NCBI GenBank assembly: GCA_905203995.1
Contig: CAJKXZ010000006.1
Span: 18,648-82,647 of the forward strand
Reading direction: 5' to 3'
DNA: 64,000 nt
Origin: an uncultured Methanomassiliicoccus sp.
GTDB taxonomy: Archaea; Thermoplasmatota; Thermoplasmata; Methanomassiliicoccales; Methanomassiliicoccaceae
The notes beneath the pieces were generated by a model. That model did no database searches, was not told where the DNA came from, and saw only the letters and a list, made by a program, of their open reading frames with translations. Position 1 is the stretch's first letter, and every line of letters begins with the position of its first letter. Of this stretch, positions 8,601 through 16,818 are shown one piece after another. Position numbers and translations under genes: made by a program.

Positions 8601-10456
8601 CCTGAGATACGAATCAATTTATCTGCACCGCGGAGAATTCCATCTTCATCAGCAAAAACATCAATCGCCAGATTTTCACGGAGGAAAGCCATTTCACTTT
8701 CCGCAGTTTTTTCAGATACGGCCATTGATGGCAGTTCTAGAACTTTAGGATTGTAAGCTTGCAGAAGCCGCTGTTTGATTGATTCATATTCATCCATCAA
8801 AGTAGCTAGGCTGGCAGCATTTTCCTTAAGCATTTCCAGATTGTCTTTGTCCAGCCAGATTTCTGGTGGTGAAGGAGATTTGCTGAAGTGATCAAAAGCT
8901 TCTGCATACCCATCCATCGTTTCAAAGGAGATACCGGGATCGGCCAAACCAATCTCTTTGCATTTACCACTAATCTGCTGGGAAATGTCAGATAAATCAC
9001 TGTGCATCTGTTTTAAGCGGTTTTTGATTGAGTCTTTTTCACCCGGAGTTGGCCGCTGCATAAAATTACAGTGTGCCCAGGGGGAGACTTTATTCGCTGC
9101 ACCCGCAGTTCTTGACCAGGATTTTACCAAATAAAGCTGATTCATCAGGGTATCCATATCAGTGCTCGACACTGACTCCAATTTAAAGTCCAGCTTTTTT
9201 GCGTCTTGGAGCCGGGACAATTCACCACATACCCGATAGACTGAGATGCCGAGGGGACTGCGGACTGCATGCAGTTCCTCTGCATAATCATCCAGATCTT
9301 TTTTCTCCATGTCCAGAGCGTATAGATCGTCTAAGTTGCATTCAGAAGGTGTCCGATCCATGTAGAGGATTGATTTTAACTCATCAACGACGTCGCGTTT
9401 ACTGACTTTATGGCTGTGTAAGACCATACAGAAATCAGCTAAACCAGCATCAGACAGCCGTTTATGGACGATGTCCAGAGCGGCCATTTTTTCTGAAACG
9501 AAAAGAACTTTCTTACCGTCGGCCATCGCTTCTGAGATCATGTTGGCAATTGTCTGTGACTTTCCCGTTCCTGGTGGTCCTTCCAAGATGAAACTAATGC
9601 CATTTCTAGCCAGCACTAGAGCATCTTCCTGACTGGCATCAGCATCCAGAATTTGGAAGCTTTCAGAAGCTTTTCGCTTATCATGATCCATTTGGGCAGA
9701 AACCGCCTCCAGCGAAGGCAGTTCGGAGTCATCGCCGCAAATAGCTTTTATAACGGGATTATTTCTTATCCGCTCAGTATTCTGCTCCAGATCCTGATGC
9801 ATGCTGATTCTTAAAAACGACAGTAATGCTAATTCTACTCTTTCATCGATCCGCCAGCCTTTTGTGCTGACCATGGCAGTGATTGCATCGAGATATGCTT
9901 GGATATTTTCATCATTGCTATTAAATTCTGGCAGAGTTATTTCAAACTCAGATTGTAGTTTGTAAGCCAATAAGGGATTGAGGACGATCGGTTCTTCCGC
10001 TAATTCAATAATAAAAGGATCGACAATGCTCTCAGAGGTAAGGGAAACCGGCACCAAGACGAGGGGGGATGTGAGATCGCCAGTGCCATCATTCCAATCT
10101 AAGAAGCCAAAGGAAAGGTAGAGTGTGTTCATACCCTGTTCTTCAAATCCTTCTTTAGCTTTGGTACGCAGAGAGCTGAGGATCTTCTGCTGCTCATTGA
10201 TTGACTTGTCGGTAGCCAGATCACCCTTTGTAAACTCTGCAATATCTTCTTCATCTTCTAAAGCCTTAGGTGGAGTGTAGGGAAACCGCAATGATTTTTT
10301 AGACACTGCCAGCTTCTTATACAAATCACTACAACCAGGACGTACAATTCTAATGTTGGAGTTTTTAGTCTCCTTGTAGCTGATCAGGCGGTTTCTTTTG
10401 CCTAAATCTAATAATTGCCTTTTCCAAAGTTCTATTTTATCATCAATTTCATTCAT
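5663..10456 (-). CDS. DUF4011-type SF1 helicase with C-terminal Vsr/MTES_1575-like nuclease
   Basis: Very large protein (about 1,597 residues). The N-terminus matches DUF4011 (LWKRQLLDLGKRNRLISY). A Walker A motif (GPPGTGKSQT) lies near residue 294, then a long alpha-helical insert of about 850 residues, then Walker B VIFDEASQ near 1199, GDVKQLPPTNFF near 1227, QGDERDIIIFSLGYG, and motif VI NVAVTRARSN near 1437. The last 100 residues form a PD-(D/E)XK fold with VDIGV and GIECDG followed by a basic ERERLR helix, as in MTES_1575/Vsr-like nucleases. Helicase and nuclease residues are intact. Proteins with this architecture occur in predicted antiviral loci. The ATG at 10456 is preferred over a TTG at 10480 because of the GGAGGGG site upstream. 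It stands alone and is divergent from cfbB. Confidence 0.85.
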   Translation of the reverse strand: MNEIDDKIELWKRQLLDLGKRNRLISYKETKNSNIRIVRPGCSDLYKKLAVSKKSLRFPYTPPKALEDEEDIAEFTKGDLATDKSINEQQKILSSLRTKAKEGFEEQGMNTLYLSFGFLDWNDGTGDLTSPLVLVPVSLTSESIVDPFIIELAEEPIVLNPLLAYKLQSEFEITLPEFNSNDENIQAYLDAITAMVSTKGWRIDERVELALLSFLRISMHQDLEQNTERIRNNPVIKAICGDDSELPSLEAVSAQMDHDKRKASESFQILDADASQEDALVLARNGISFILEGPPGTGKSQTIANMISEAMADGKKVLFVSEKMAALDIVHKRLSDAGLADFCMVLHSHKVSKRDVVDELKSILYMDRTPSECNLDDLYALDMEKKDLDDYAEELHAVRSPLGISVYRVCGELSRLQDAKKLDFKLESVSSTDMDTLMNQLYLVKSWSRTAGAANKVSPWAHCNFMQRPTPGEKDSIKNRLKQMHSDLSDISQQISGKCKEIGLADPGISFETMDGYAEAFDHFSKSPSPPEIWLDKDNLEMLKENAASLATLMDEYESIKQRLLQAYNPKVLELPSMAVSEKTAESEMAFLRENLAIDVFADEDGILRGADKLIRISGEALTALVELEKVKDFAASLMPQGKAPTIADLVAATEILSLLDGPLYPTENWFTDYGRSVRNEAYMEAVSKHAQIKALEHDIAQNYDLQILDLPCSEMLSRFKGAQKSFGLRFGQHSTDLKTLKSLKLDSSKKLDDAEAINILQKATKLKEERVWLRANDADLRDKLGSGYKGVSTDFEALKQSFNIFDSIIEKFENPLPESVRRLLLTGVEDLGSSPVEIKRIAARCESLVELESVLKNLSLKEMDVDQASTECSRIQNSLIDLKRSMMPFIELSLTPMGFSAHIVNMKRLVRLQALNDLDSSQKATLDAEFGHLYGGFSTDFRKIVEHIEWTIRFKEFIAQNNIPEDVARKILTDHRIAKTCGDLADLLSGSKAAAEEDMAWFESLFSPSIEASKMKFTDLVARIASCLDTLPQIDEQADFNRTSDDCRKAGLSAFMSAALAGGLNGDVAVDAFLKRFYSMWLEDVLFSSSALRRLCGKDHIEAVKRFEQLDNSHLLNAKIRIKNKVLSRLPNVDDAISSNSELTILKQELNKQKGGMPAAKLLQKIPHLVMDLKPCIMMSPLSVSLFLQNDDYVFDMVIFDEASQVRTESAIGAIMRAKQAIIVGDVKQLPPTNFFSASSGDSDNEEEQFLESILDEEHALPVRSLRWHYRSKDESLIAFSNHNIYGDRLITFPSYSHRRPGVGVEYIYIEDGVYDRGKKRCNVKEARHVAELVFEHIRSGNPQSLGVIAASEAQMQAIESVLNFMRYQNREFEEFFREDKQEPFFIKNIENVQGDERDIIIFSLGYGKDTNGKMYMNFGPLSKKGGSRRLNVAVTRARSNLKFVGSVLPEDIDTTDGDLGMIKAYIEYALNGSESISQSDDSAEASKSIFEESVCKFIEAHGYQVQPRVGCSGYRVDIGVVDPADADRYILGIECDGYVYQSARTARERERLRYSMLRSMGWKIYRLHALDWVRDPEAEGANLLKEIEAALSSTQ

Positions 10457-10599
10457 TAGCTGCACATCCCCTCCATCCAATAATGGCTAAGACTGGAGGG
10501 TGATATACATTTAAGGCAATTAAGCTTATGTTGGCCCGGCGCCAAAAAAAAACTACCGATAAATAAAATTCGGTACATACATCCAGTTTGTACATTGAG

Positions 10600-10613
10600 T
10601 GAGATTATATAGC
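10600..10613. promoter_or_regulatory. Shared divergent TATA region
   Basis: GATTATATAGCC reads as an archaeal TATA box in both directions. On the plus strand it lies about 30 nt before the GTG of cfbB (10639), predicting a very short leader; on the minus strand it can serve the helicase gene. Confidence 0.45.
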
Positions 10614-10638
10614 CGCATGCCATTATGCAAGTGATATT

Positions 10639-12045
10639 GTGCAGACTAACGAGCTTAAGCAAACAGCATCCAAGAAAATCCCCCGCATCCTGATCGGCGC
10701 GGCTTCCAGCGGCAGTGGAAAAACAACGATTACCTGTGGTTTGCTCCAGGCGTTAATCAACAGGGGATTGAAGGTTTCTTCCTTCAAATGTGGCCCTGAT
10801 TACATAGACCCCATGTTCCACTCTCGGGTGATTGGTGCTTCCTCAGCCAATTTAGACTTATTTTTTTCAGATGCTGATACTGTTCGTTATCTCTTTGCCA
10901 ACTCTGCAGGTGATAGTGATATCTCAGTAATCGAAGGCGTAATGGGTTACTATGACGGTCTCAGCATAACTTCTTCTCAAGCTTCTGCTTACGATGTTGC
11001 GGTCACGCTTGACATCCCTACTATCTTAGTAGTTGATGCTAAAGGTGCCAGTGCATCAGTTGTAGCCACCATCTTAGGCTTTCTAAACTACAAAGAAGAT
11101 CATCACATCAAAGGTGTCATTTTAAACAGGATGAGTGAAAGAGTTTATAATGAAATTAAAGAACTTATTACCGAAAGATTAGGCATTGCCGTATTGGGTT
11201 ATGTACCGCCCATGCCGGAGATGGTTATCGAAAGTAGACATCTTGGTCTAGTAACACCCGATAACATTGCTGATCTTAAGAGCCGGCTTAATTTCATTGC
11301 CGATGTTTTTGAAAAAACATTGGATATTGATCAGATCATCGCGCTTGCCCAAACTGCCCCCGAGTTTAGCCATCAGCCCCAGCTACTGACACCGGTGGAA
11401 GGCGCCCCGCGCATTGCTGTTGCCAAAGACGAAGCTTTTTGTTTTATGTACAAAGATAATCTGGATCTCCTAAAAGAACTGGGTGCTGAGCTTGTCTATT
11501 TTTCACCGCTGCATGATAAAGCGGTACCAGATGCTGACGGGCTTATTCTTTATGGGGGGTATCCCGAACTTTATGCAGAAAAACTCAGCGCTAATCAGAC
11601 CATGATCACTTCTATCAAAGAATTGATGGCTAAAGGCCTTCCCTGCCTTGCTGAATGTGGTGGCTTTATGTATCTTCACGAGGAAATGGAAGATGCCCAA
11701 GGCCACTTTTATCCAATGTGCGGAGTTGTTGCCGGAAAAACCTACAAAACTACAAAATTGGTGCGCTTTGGCTATGTTAACCTGACAGCTCCAAAACCCA
11801 ATTGGTTATTAAAGTCACAAGAATCAGTTAAAGCTCATGAATTCCATTACTGGAACAGCACCAATTGTGGACAAGATTTGCTTGCCACCAAAGCAGCAGG
11901 AAATAAAAGTTGGGAATGCAGCCATGCCGCGGAAAGGCTCTTTGCCGGCTATCCCCATTTATTCTACCGATCCTGTCCTGAACTCATCAAACGCTTTTTA
12001 GAAGTGTGCCGGGCGTTCAGAGCGGATACGGGACAAATACCTTAA
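10639..12045 (+). CDS. cfbB: Cobyrinate/Ni-sirohydrochlorin a,c-diamide synthase (CbiA/CfbB family)
   Basis: Amidates the a and c acetate side chains of a tetrapyrrole using glutamine and ATP. The N-terminal P-loop (ASSGSGKTT) and FKCGPDYIDPMFH are CbiA hallmarks; the C-terminal half is a class I amidotransferase with YGGYPELYAE and the nucleophile Cys in CLAECGG. In methanogens this family includes CfbB, which acts on nickel-sirohydrochlorin on the way to coenzyme F430; other marks of methanogeny in the window favour this, though a cobalamin role cannot be excluded. The start is GTG, after a TATA box at about 10603. The next gene, a siroheme protein, starts 24 nt downstream. Confidence 0.85.
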   Translation: MQTNELKQTASKKIPRILIGAASSGSGKTTITCGLLQALINRGLKVSSFKCGPDYIDPMFHSRVIGASSANLDLFFSDADTVRYLFANSAGDSDISVIEGVMGYYDGLSITSSQASAYDVAVTLDIPTILVVDAKGASASVVATILGFLNYKEDHHIKGVILNRMSERVYNEIKELITERLGIAVLGYVPPMPEMVIESRHLGLVTPDNIADLKSRLNFIADVFEKTLDIDQIIALAQTAPEFSHQPQLLTPVEGAPRIAVAKDEAFCFMYKDNLDLLKELGAELVYFSPLHDKAVPDADGLILYGGYPELYAEKLSANQTMITSIKELMAKGLPCLAECGGFMYLHEEMEDAQGHFYPMCGVVAGKTYKTTKLVRFGYVNLTAPKPNWLLKSQESVKAHEFHYWNSTNCGQDLLATKAAGNKSWECSHAAERLFAGYPHLFYRSCPELIKRFLEVCRAFRADTGQIP

Positions 12046-12068
12046 GCGATATCGAGATTAATGTAGCT

Positions 12069-12983
12069 ATGTCCCTTAATGCTGATCAGATTAAAGAAGT
12101 GAAAGCTCATGGTTTTTTAATCAACCGCGGTACGGAACTTTTCTCAGGCCGAATCATAACTGGCAATGGTGTGCTCACAGCAGCTGAGTTGAAAATTGCT
12201 TGCGAAGCAGCAGAGAAATTTGGCAATGGCAATCTTACATTTACCACCCGCCAGACCGTCGAACTTCCCGGAATACCCTATGAGAAAATTCCCGAGTTCA
12301 CTGAATTTGTAACTACCAGGGGACTGAGCGTAGGTGGAACTGGCCGGCGTGTCCGTCCCATTGTTTGCTGTAAAGGAACTACCTGCATTTACGGCCTGCA
12401 TGACACGCAGGCAATGGCCGCGGAGATTCATGAAAAATTCTTCAAAGGCTATGCAGATGTATTATTTCCGCATAAAATAAAAATCTCTGTGGGTGGATGC
12501 CCCAACAATTGTGTGAAGCCAGATATCAACGATATCGGCATCATGGGACAGCGTGTTCCAATCGTAAATCAGGAAATTTGTAAAGTCTGTAAAAAATGTA
12601 AAATTGAAGCAGTCTGCCCGATGAATGCAGCTACTAAGGTAGAAACGATCATCATCAATGAAGAGGTTTGCGTCCGCTGCGGCAGATGTGCTGACAAATG
12701 CCCCTTTGGCGCAGTAATCGGCGGAGAAACACTGTACAAGATCTATCTTGGCGGTCAATGGGGCAAACATCGCTACCTTGGCCATGAAATGGGCAGACTT
12801 TTTAAACGCGAAGAAGTCATGGACATTGTGGAAAATGCCATGTTATTCTTCAAAAAAGAAGGCATTCTGGGTGAACGGTTTAGGCAGACGATTGACCGGG
12901 TAGGTATCGACTTCGCTGAACAGGAAATTCTCTCAGGAAACCCTCTGCGTCAAAAAGAAGAGATTTTAAAAATCCAACACTGA
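12069..12983 (+). CDS. Small siroheme-containing sulfite/nitrite reductase-like protein with two [4Fe-4S] ferredoxin clusters
   Basis: About 304 residues: a ferredoxin-like half domain (TFTTRQTVELPGI), then the siroheme/Fe4S4 cysteine set CKGTTC-x(n)-CPNNC, with an 8Fe ferredoxin inserted near residue 170-220 (CKVCKKC and CVRCGRC). This is the single-subunit Dsr-like protein class of methanogens. Its role is unsettled: sulfite reduction or tetrapyrrole chemistry. The frame opens at a GTG at 12006 that overlaps cfbB by 40 nt; ATG 12069 is preferred. It is followed by a terminator and very likely cotranscribed with cfbB. Confidence 0.8.
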   Translation: MSLNADQIKEVKAHGFLINRGTELFSGRIITGNGVLTAAELKIACEAAEKFGNGNLTFTTRQTVELPGIPYEKIPEFTEFVTTRGLSVGGTGRRVRPIVCCKGTTCIYGLHDTQAMAAEIHEKFFKGYADVLFPHKIKISVGGCPNNCVKPDINDIGIMGQRVPIVNQEICKVCKKCKIEAVCPMNAATKVETIIINEEVCVRCGRCADKCPFGAVIGGETLYKIYLGGQWGKHRYLGHEMGRLFKREEVMDIVENAMLFFKKEGILGERFRQTIDRVGIDFAEQEILSGNPLRQKEEILKIQH

Positions 12984-13003
12984 GAAGGTCATCGACCTTT
13001 CTC
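12982..13003 (+). terminator. Terminator of the cfbB transcript
   Basis: Hairpin GAGAAGGTC / GACCTTTCTC with loop ATC and one bulged T, starting within the stop codon and followed by CTTTTATTT. Confidence 0.7.
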
Positions 13004-13028
13004 CTTTTATTTGAGCCACAGCAGGCGC

Positions 13029-13664
13029 TTAATTGGTATAAACAAAAGAGGCGAGTTCATTTTCCAGAGCTAAATGGATTCCCCCGATTAAGACCACCAA
13101 TGACCCTTCAGCCACCAGTTTATCCACCAAGGTCACCTTTACCCCAGGAACAAAACCCATGGAAATTAATTTTTTAATTTGTTCAGGATCGCCACCTTTG
13201 AGATGAGAAACGGTATGACTGCTACCAATTGCCGCAAGCTCCAGAGTTTGGTCATTACAGGGCGCGTCACAATTGATTGAGCAGCCGCAGCCACATTGCT
13301 CATTAGTGCCGAGAATCTTGCAGAGCCGGCCTGCAGACTCGTCCGAAATGACATGCTCAGTCCGGCAGGCTTCTTCATGCGCCACTTCCGCACTGGCACC
13401 AAGAACGTCTACTAGAAATTTTTCCATAACTTTGTGTTTTTCCCGCAGGTGTTTTGCACATTCCAAGCCTTTTTCAGTCAGGGAAACGCCGCGGTACTTT
13501 TCATACTCGACCATTCCTTCATCAGCAAGGATCCGCATCATTTCGCTGACACTTGCCGCCGAGACTCCCAAACGGGTGGCAATCTCGGAAGTTTTAGCTA
13601 CCCCAGAGCCACCGGTTATACGCAGGATGTAGATCAGATAGTCCTCTCGGTTGAAGGTAGTCAT
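13029..13664 (-). CDS. DtxR/MntR-family metal-dependent repressor
   Basis: Winged-helix regulator of about 211 residues. The N-terminal half shows the HTH (TSEIATRLGVSAASVSEMMRIL) and wing, the middle is the metal-binding dimerisation domain (EEACRTEHVIS), and the C-terminus is a FeoA/SH3-like domain. A cysteine cluster (CGCGCSINCDAPC) sits between these domains. The open frame extends 64 codons upstream with no family similarity; ATG 13664 gives the normal N-terminus MTTFNREDYL. The metal sensed (iron or manganese) cannot be told from sequence. It is divergent from ubiA. Confidence 0.85.
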   Translation of the reverse strand: MTTFNREDYLIYILRITGGSGVAKTSEIATRLGVSAASVSEMMRILADEGMVEYEKYRGVSLTEKGLECAKHLREKHKVMEKFLVDVLGASAEVAHEEACRTEHVISDESAGRLCKILGTNEQCGCGCSINCDAPCNDQTLELAAIGSSHTVSHLKGGDPEQIKKLISMGFVPGVKVTLVDKLVAEGSLVVLIGGIHLALENELASFVYTN

Positions 13665-13805
13665 ATAACCGCTATAAACCTCAGCACTATTGAATCTTTT
13701 CTTCAGATGTAGTGTACTAACATAGGAAGAGAGGTGATCGTCAGCATATATAAGTGATAAAGTATTCTCGGCTGCAAAGTGCGAGTTAACACGGGAGAGA
13801 TCAGA

Positions 13806-14723
13806 TTGTATCAGAAAGTTACACTTAAAGCCATAATTGAACTTGCAGCTCCGCATACCTGGCCTGCAAGCACAATCCCTGTCTGTCTGGCAGCAATGTT
13901 GGGTGTCTCCCTGATGGGTCAGTTTTCACCATATCTGTTCTTTTCAGTGTTATTAACAGCGATCTTTCTCCAATGTGCAGTCAACACCCTCAACGACTAT
14001 GCTGATTTTGTAAAAGGCACTGATACACTTGAAAATTCTGATGATCCCACTGATGCTTCTATCATCTACAATCATCTCAATCCTAAATCAGCAAAAAATA
14101 TCGGCCTGGCATTTATTGCCTTAGCCGCCATCTCGGGAATATATGCGATTTATGTTGCAGGCTGGATTCCTATTGCTTTCGGGGCGATCGGGGTAGCAAT
14201 TCTCTCTGCCTATTCACTCAACAAACTTCCGCTTTCATATCTGCCAGTTGGCGAGATTGTTTCGGGATTTGTGATGGGTGGGATTATTCCCTTAGCTTCC
14301 TATTATGTATTCACTCTGCAGATTGAACCAATGATCCTGATTTACTGTCTGCCGTTGATGATCACCATTGGTCTGATTATGATGACCAATAACATCTCTG
14401 ACATTGAACGTGATAGTAAATCGGGACGGAAAACTCTGCCCTGCGTGCTGGGAAGAAAAAGAACTTCCTATCTGCTTAAAAGTCTAATTGCAGTTTCAGC
14501 AATTTTGCTTGTTATCCTAACTGGCTACTACTTCACAAATGGTGCTTTTCTGCTGCCGCTGATGATTGGCTCGATCATTATGCCTTATCTGCGTCTGTCA
14601 CGCGGAGAATTTATACCATCTGCAAGAATCACTTCGATGAACTCAATTTTAGCAATTCATACTCGTCTAAACTTATATTACATAGCAATGATTGCTGCTG
14701 ATCTAATCATAGGGGTTCTCTGA
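13806..14723 (+). CDS. UbiA-family prenyltransferase (MenA-like)
   Basis: Integral membrane prenyltransferase with about 8-9 hydrophobic segments. The first Asp-rich motif is NTLNDYADF near residue 65 and the second is NNISDIERD near 198, both needed for Mg-diphosphate binding, so it should be active. MenA is the closest recognisable group by motif, but no men or ubi genes are near. The open frame starts at GTG 13779; the TTG at 13806 has a GGGAGAGATC site at the right distance. A TATA box (ATATATAAG) lies at about 13746. Its stop overlaps the ATG of ubiE, implying one pathway. Confidence 0.85.
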   Translation: MYQKVTLKAIIELAAPHTWPASTIPVCLAAMLGVSLMGQFSPYLFFSVLLTAIFLQCAVNTLNDYADFVKGTDTLENSDDPTDASIIYNHLNPKSAKNIGLAFIALAAISGIYAIYVAGWIPIAFGAIGVAILSAYSLNKLPLSYLPVGEIVSGFVMGGIIPLASYYVFTLQIEPMILIYCLPLMITIGLIMMTNNISDIERDSKSGRKTLPCVLGRKRTSYLLKSLIAVSAILLVILTGYYFTNGAFLLPLMIGSIIMPYLRLSRGEFIPSARITSMNSILAIHTRLNLYYIAMIAADLIIGVL

Positions 14724-15418
14724 TGAAGGATGATAAAGAAGAACTGGTGCAAGGTGTATTCCAGCATATCAGTAAAGATTACGACAGGATGAATGACATC
14801 ATCAGTGTCGGATTACACCGCGGATGGAAAGAATCCTTAGCTAAAGAGATCTCTACAAAAGGACATAAGATTCTCGATGTCTGCTGCGGAACTGGCGATT
14901 TAACAGCCATGCTTGCGCAGAATGATGCTGCTAATGAAGTGACTGGTTTAGATTTTTCAGAAAACATGCTGGCAGTAGCCAAGGATCGGATGGGCAGCAA
15001 TAATATCGAAAATGTTACACTCATTCAAGGCAATGCGATGGCGCTGCCCTTTGCAGATGGTGCTTTTGATTGCGCAGTTGTTTCTTTTGGATTACGCAAT
15101 GTTGCCGATTATCACCAAGCCGTTGCCGAGATGACCCGCGTAGTTAAAGAAGGCGGATATGTTTACTGTCTGGAAGCTTCCTATCCTGATTCAAAATTTG
15201 TCAAACCCTTCTTTAGGCTTTACTTCCGATACCTTATGCCCCGCATAGCCGGTCTTTTTACCGGAAAACAAAAAGACTACGAATGGCTGAATGAATCCAC
15301 TGAATTATTTCTTAAAAAAGATGAGCTGGCCGATCTTTTCCGAAAATGCGGTTTGAAAGATGTCGGCTACCGCCGATATCTAATGGGTTCAGCGGCCCTT
15401 CATCAAGGAAGAAAATAA
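14723..15418 (+). CDS. UbiE/MenG-like C-methyltransferase
   Basis: SAM-dependent methyltransferase of 231 residues. UbiE signatures are visible: YDRMNDIISVGLHRGWK at the N-terminus, motif I LDVCCGTGDLT, FSENMLAVAK, and FGLRNVAD. In bacteria this family methylates demethylmenaquinone or ubiquinone precursors. Coupled to the UbiA gene by a TGATG overlap, it probably methylates the prenylated ring made by that enzyme; the ring compound is unknown. Confidence 0.88.
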   Translation: MKDDKEELVQGVFQHISKDYDRMNDIISVGLHRGWKESLAKEISTKGHKILDVCCGTGDLTAMLAQNDAANEVTGLDFSENMLAVAKDRMGSNNIENVTLIQGNAMALPFADGAFDCAVVSFGLRNVADYHQAVAEMTRVVKEGGYVYCLEASYPDSKFVKPFFRLYFRYLMPRIAGLFTGKQKDYEWLNESTELFLKKDELADLFRKCGLKDVGYRRYLMGSAALHQGRK

Positions 15419-15471
15419 AGTTGCTGAGATTCAACAGGCTTTAAAATACCAGCAAGTCATACTAGAAGAGC

Positions 15472-15684
15472 ATGTTAGGTGGTACAGTATTCAAGGTCAC
15501 AGGTATGACCTGCAGCCATTGTGAAGCTTCTGTCGAAAAAGCAGTTTCCGCGATTGATGGCATAAAAGCAGTAAAAGCCAACGCCGCAAAGGGTGAGATT
15601 AAAGTAAAGGGCGAACTGACTGAAGACGTTGTCAGTAAACTCAAAGCGGCAGTATCTGAAGCTGGCTTTTCCGTTGTTGATTGA
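15472..15684 (+). CDS. Heavy-metal-associated (HMA) domain protein, CopZ-like
   Basis: A 70-residue stand-alone ferredoxin-like HMA domain with the metal-binding GMTCSHC loop near residue 10 and typical AVSAIDGIKAV and AVSEAGF helices. It is expected to carry Cu(I) or another soft metal in the cytoplasm. No P-type ATPase is adjacent; the gene lies 53 nt after ubiE and may share its transcript. Confidence 0.85.
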   Translation: MLGGTVFKVTGMTCSHCEASVEKAVSAIDGIKAVKANAAKGEIKVKGELTEDVVSKLKAAVSEAGFSVVD

Positions 15685-15696
15685 ATAAAATAAGCA

Positions 15697-15731
15697 GCAA
15701 TGAGAAGACTAAGACTTAGCATTCTCATTGC
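15697..15731. terminator. Bidirectional terminator between convergent genes
   Basis: GCAATGAGAA / TTCTCATTGC, a perfect 10-bp stem, with an inner CTAAG/CTTAG pair in the loop. It separates the HMA gene from the convergent AIM24 gene. Confidence 0.75.
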
Positions 15732-15751
15732 CCATTCGTTTTTTAAAATAA

Positions 15752-16432
15752 TCAGCCAGTATTGTGTGGTATCAACTCATAGATTGCTGCGGCTAAATCA
15801 TTGGGCGTCATTGACTGTACAATAACTTTTCCAGGACCCTGCAAAGTCGTGAGGAAAAGACCTTCACCGCCAAAGAGCATATTTTTTGCACCTTTGACCC
15901 GCTGGATGCTATATTGGACTGAGTCTTCCCATAATACAGCATTAGCTGTAGAAACTTTCAAAACTTCACCGGGCTGCAGATCAAATTCGGCTACATCGCC
16001 ACACGCTGCAATAAACGCCGTACCGCTTCCGCAGACCCTCTGCAATAGGAAACCTTCCCCACCAAAGAAACCCGCCGTAAGTTTCTTCTGAACGGAAAGG
16101 TCAACATCGACATCATCTTCAGCACAGAGGAAAGATGATCCTTGACAAATGAATGAGCGTCCCGCGACATTTAGAGGAATGATCTTGCCAGGAAAGGTTC
16201 CTCCAAAGGCAACAAAGCCTTTGCCATTCTCAGCTTTAAAGGTAGTCATGAATAAAGTATCGCCCGAAAGTGCTCGTTTTAAACCCTTAAAAACTCCGCC
16301 TTTGGTATTTGTTTCCATCTTGATGTTTTCACTCATGTATTTCATGGTGCCTGATTCTGAGTAGATCGACTCATTATTACCCAGCTCAATCTGGACAATC
16401 TGCAGATTGTCGCCGATGATCTTATACTCCAT
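15752..16432 (-). CDS. AIM24 / TIGR00266 family protein
   Basis: 226-residue all-beta protein of the AIM24 (DUF124) family. Repeated glycine-rich strands (FFGGEGFLLQRVCG, LFGGEGLFLTTLQGPG) and the N-terminal SESGTMKYMSENI are characteristic, giving a tryptophan-RNA-binding-attenuator-like double-barrel fold. The biochemical role in archaea is unknown; yeast AIM24 supports inner mitochondrial membrane organisation. Full length, single gene. Confidence 0.85.
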   Translation of the reverse strand: MEYKIIGDNLQIVQIELGNNESIYSESGTMKYMSENIKMETNTKGGVFKGLKRALSGDTLFMTTFKAENGKGFVAFGGTFPGKIIPLNVAGRSFICQGSSFLCAEDDVDVDLSVQKKLTAGFFGGEGFLLQRVCGSGTAFIAACGDVAEFDLQPGEVLKVSTANAVLWEDSVQYSIQRVKGAKNMLFGGEGLFLTTLQGPGKVIVQSMTPNDLAAAIYELIPHNTG

Positions 16433-16485
16433 GATACTAGATTAGAATAATTATTATAAAAAAGATTTGAAATTGCTATGATTGA

Positions 16486-16761
16486 TTAATCTTGGCCATA
16501 AAGTGCTTTCACATTATTACTGATCATGCCAGCAATCATCGCTTCAGTTACCCGAAAACATTTTCCACCGATGAGTTGCGAAATGTTGTAGGGCAGTTCA
16601 TCCCGCGTGATGAGAATATATCCTTTTTCTTTGGCATATTCCGCAATCTCCCGGTCTTTCTTACCTTTCATACCTTCATCCTGGACAGTGGTTACTTCCC
16701 AACCTAAAGCTTCATAGTATTCTTTGGAACCAGTAAAATGCTCATCAAGGAATAGTTTCAT
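16486..16761 (-). CDS. DUF5615/Mut7-C-like PIN-fold protein
   Basis: 91 residues beginning MKLFLDEHF, with VTTVQDEGMKGKKDREIAEYAKEKGYILITRD: a compact PIN-like core with acidic residues at the start (LDE) and after strand 3 (TRDE). Such proteins resemble toxin nucleases, yet no antitoxin gene overlaps it, and both neighbours are unrelated. It may be a solitary RNase or a regulatory PIN domain. Confidence 0.6.
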   Translation of the reverse strand: MKLFLDEHFTGSKEYYEALGWEVTTVQDEGMKGKKDREIAEYAKEKGYILITRDELPYNISQLIGGKCFRVTEAMIAGMISNNVKALYGQD

Positions 16762-16818
16762 GTATGGATGTATGAGAGTCCTGCTAAAAAAGATTCTGAT
16801 GACGTGTGGATCTAACAG

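Noticed and set aside
13806..15418. Classical menaquinone pathway
   Set aside because: Neither men nor mqn genes are in the window; two genes alone do not establish the pathway.
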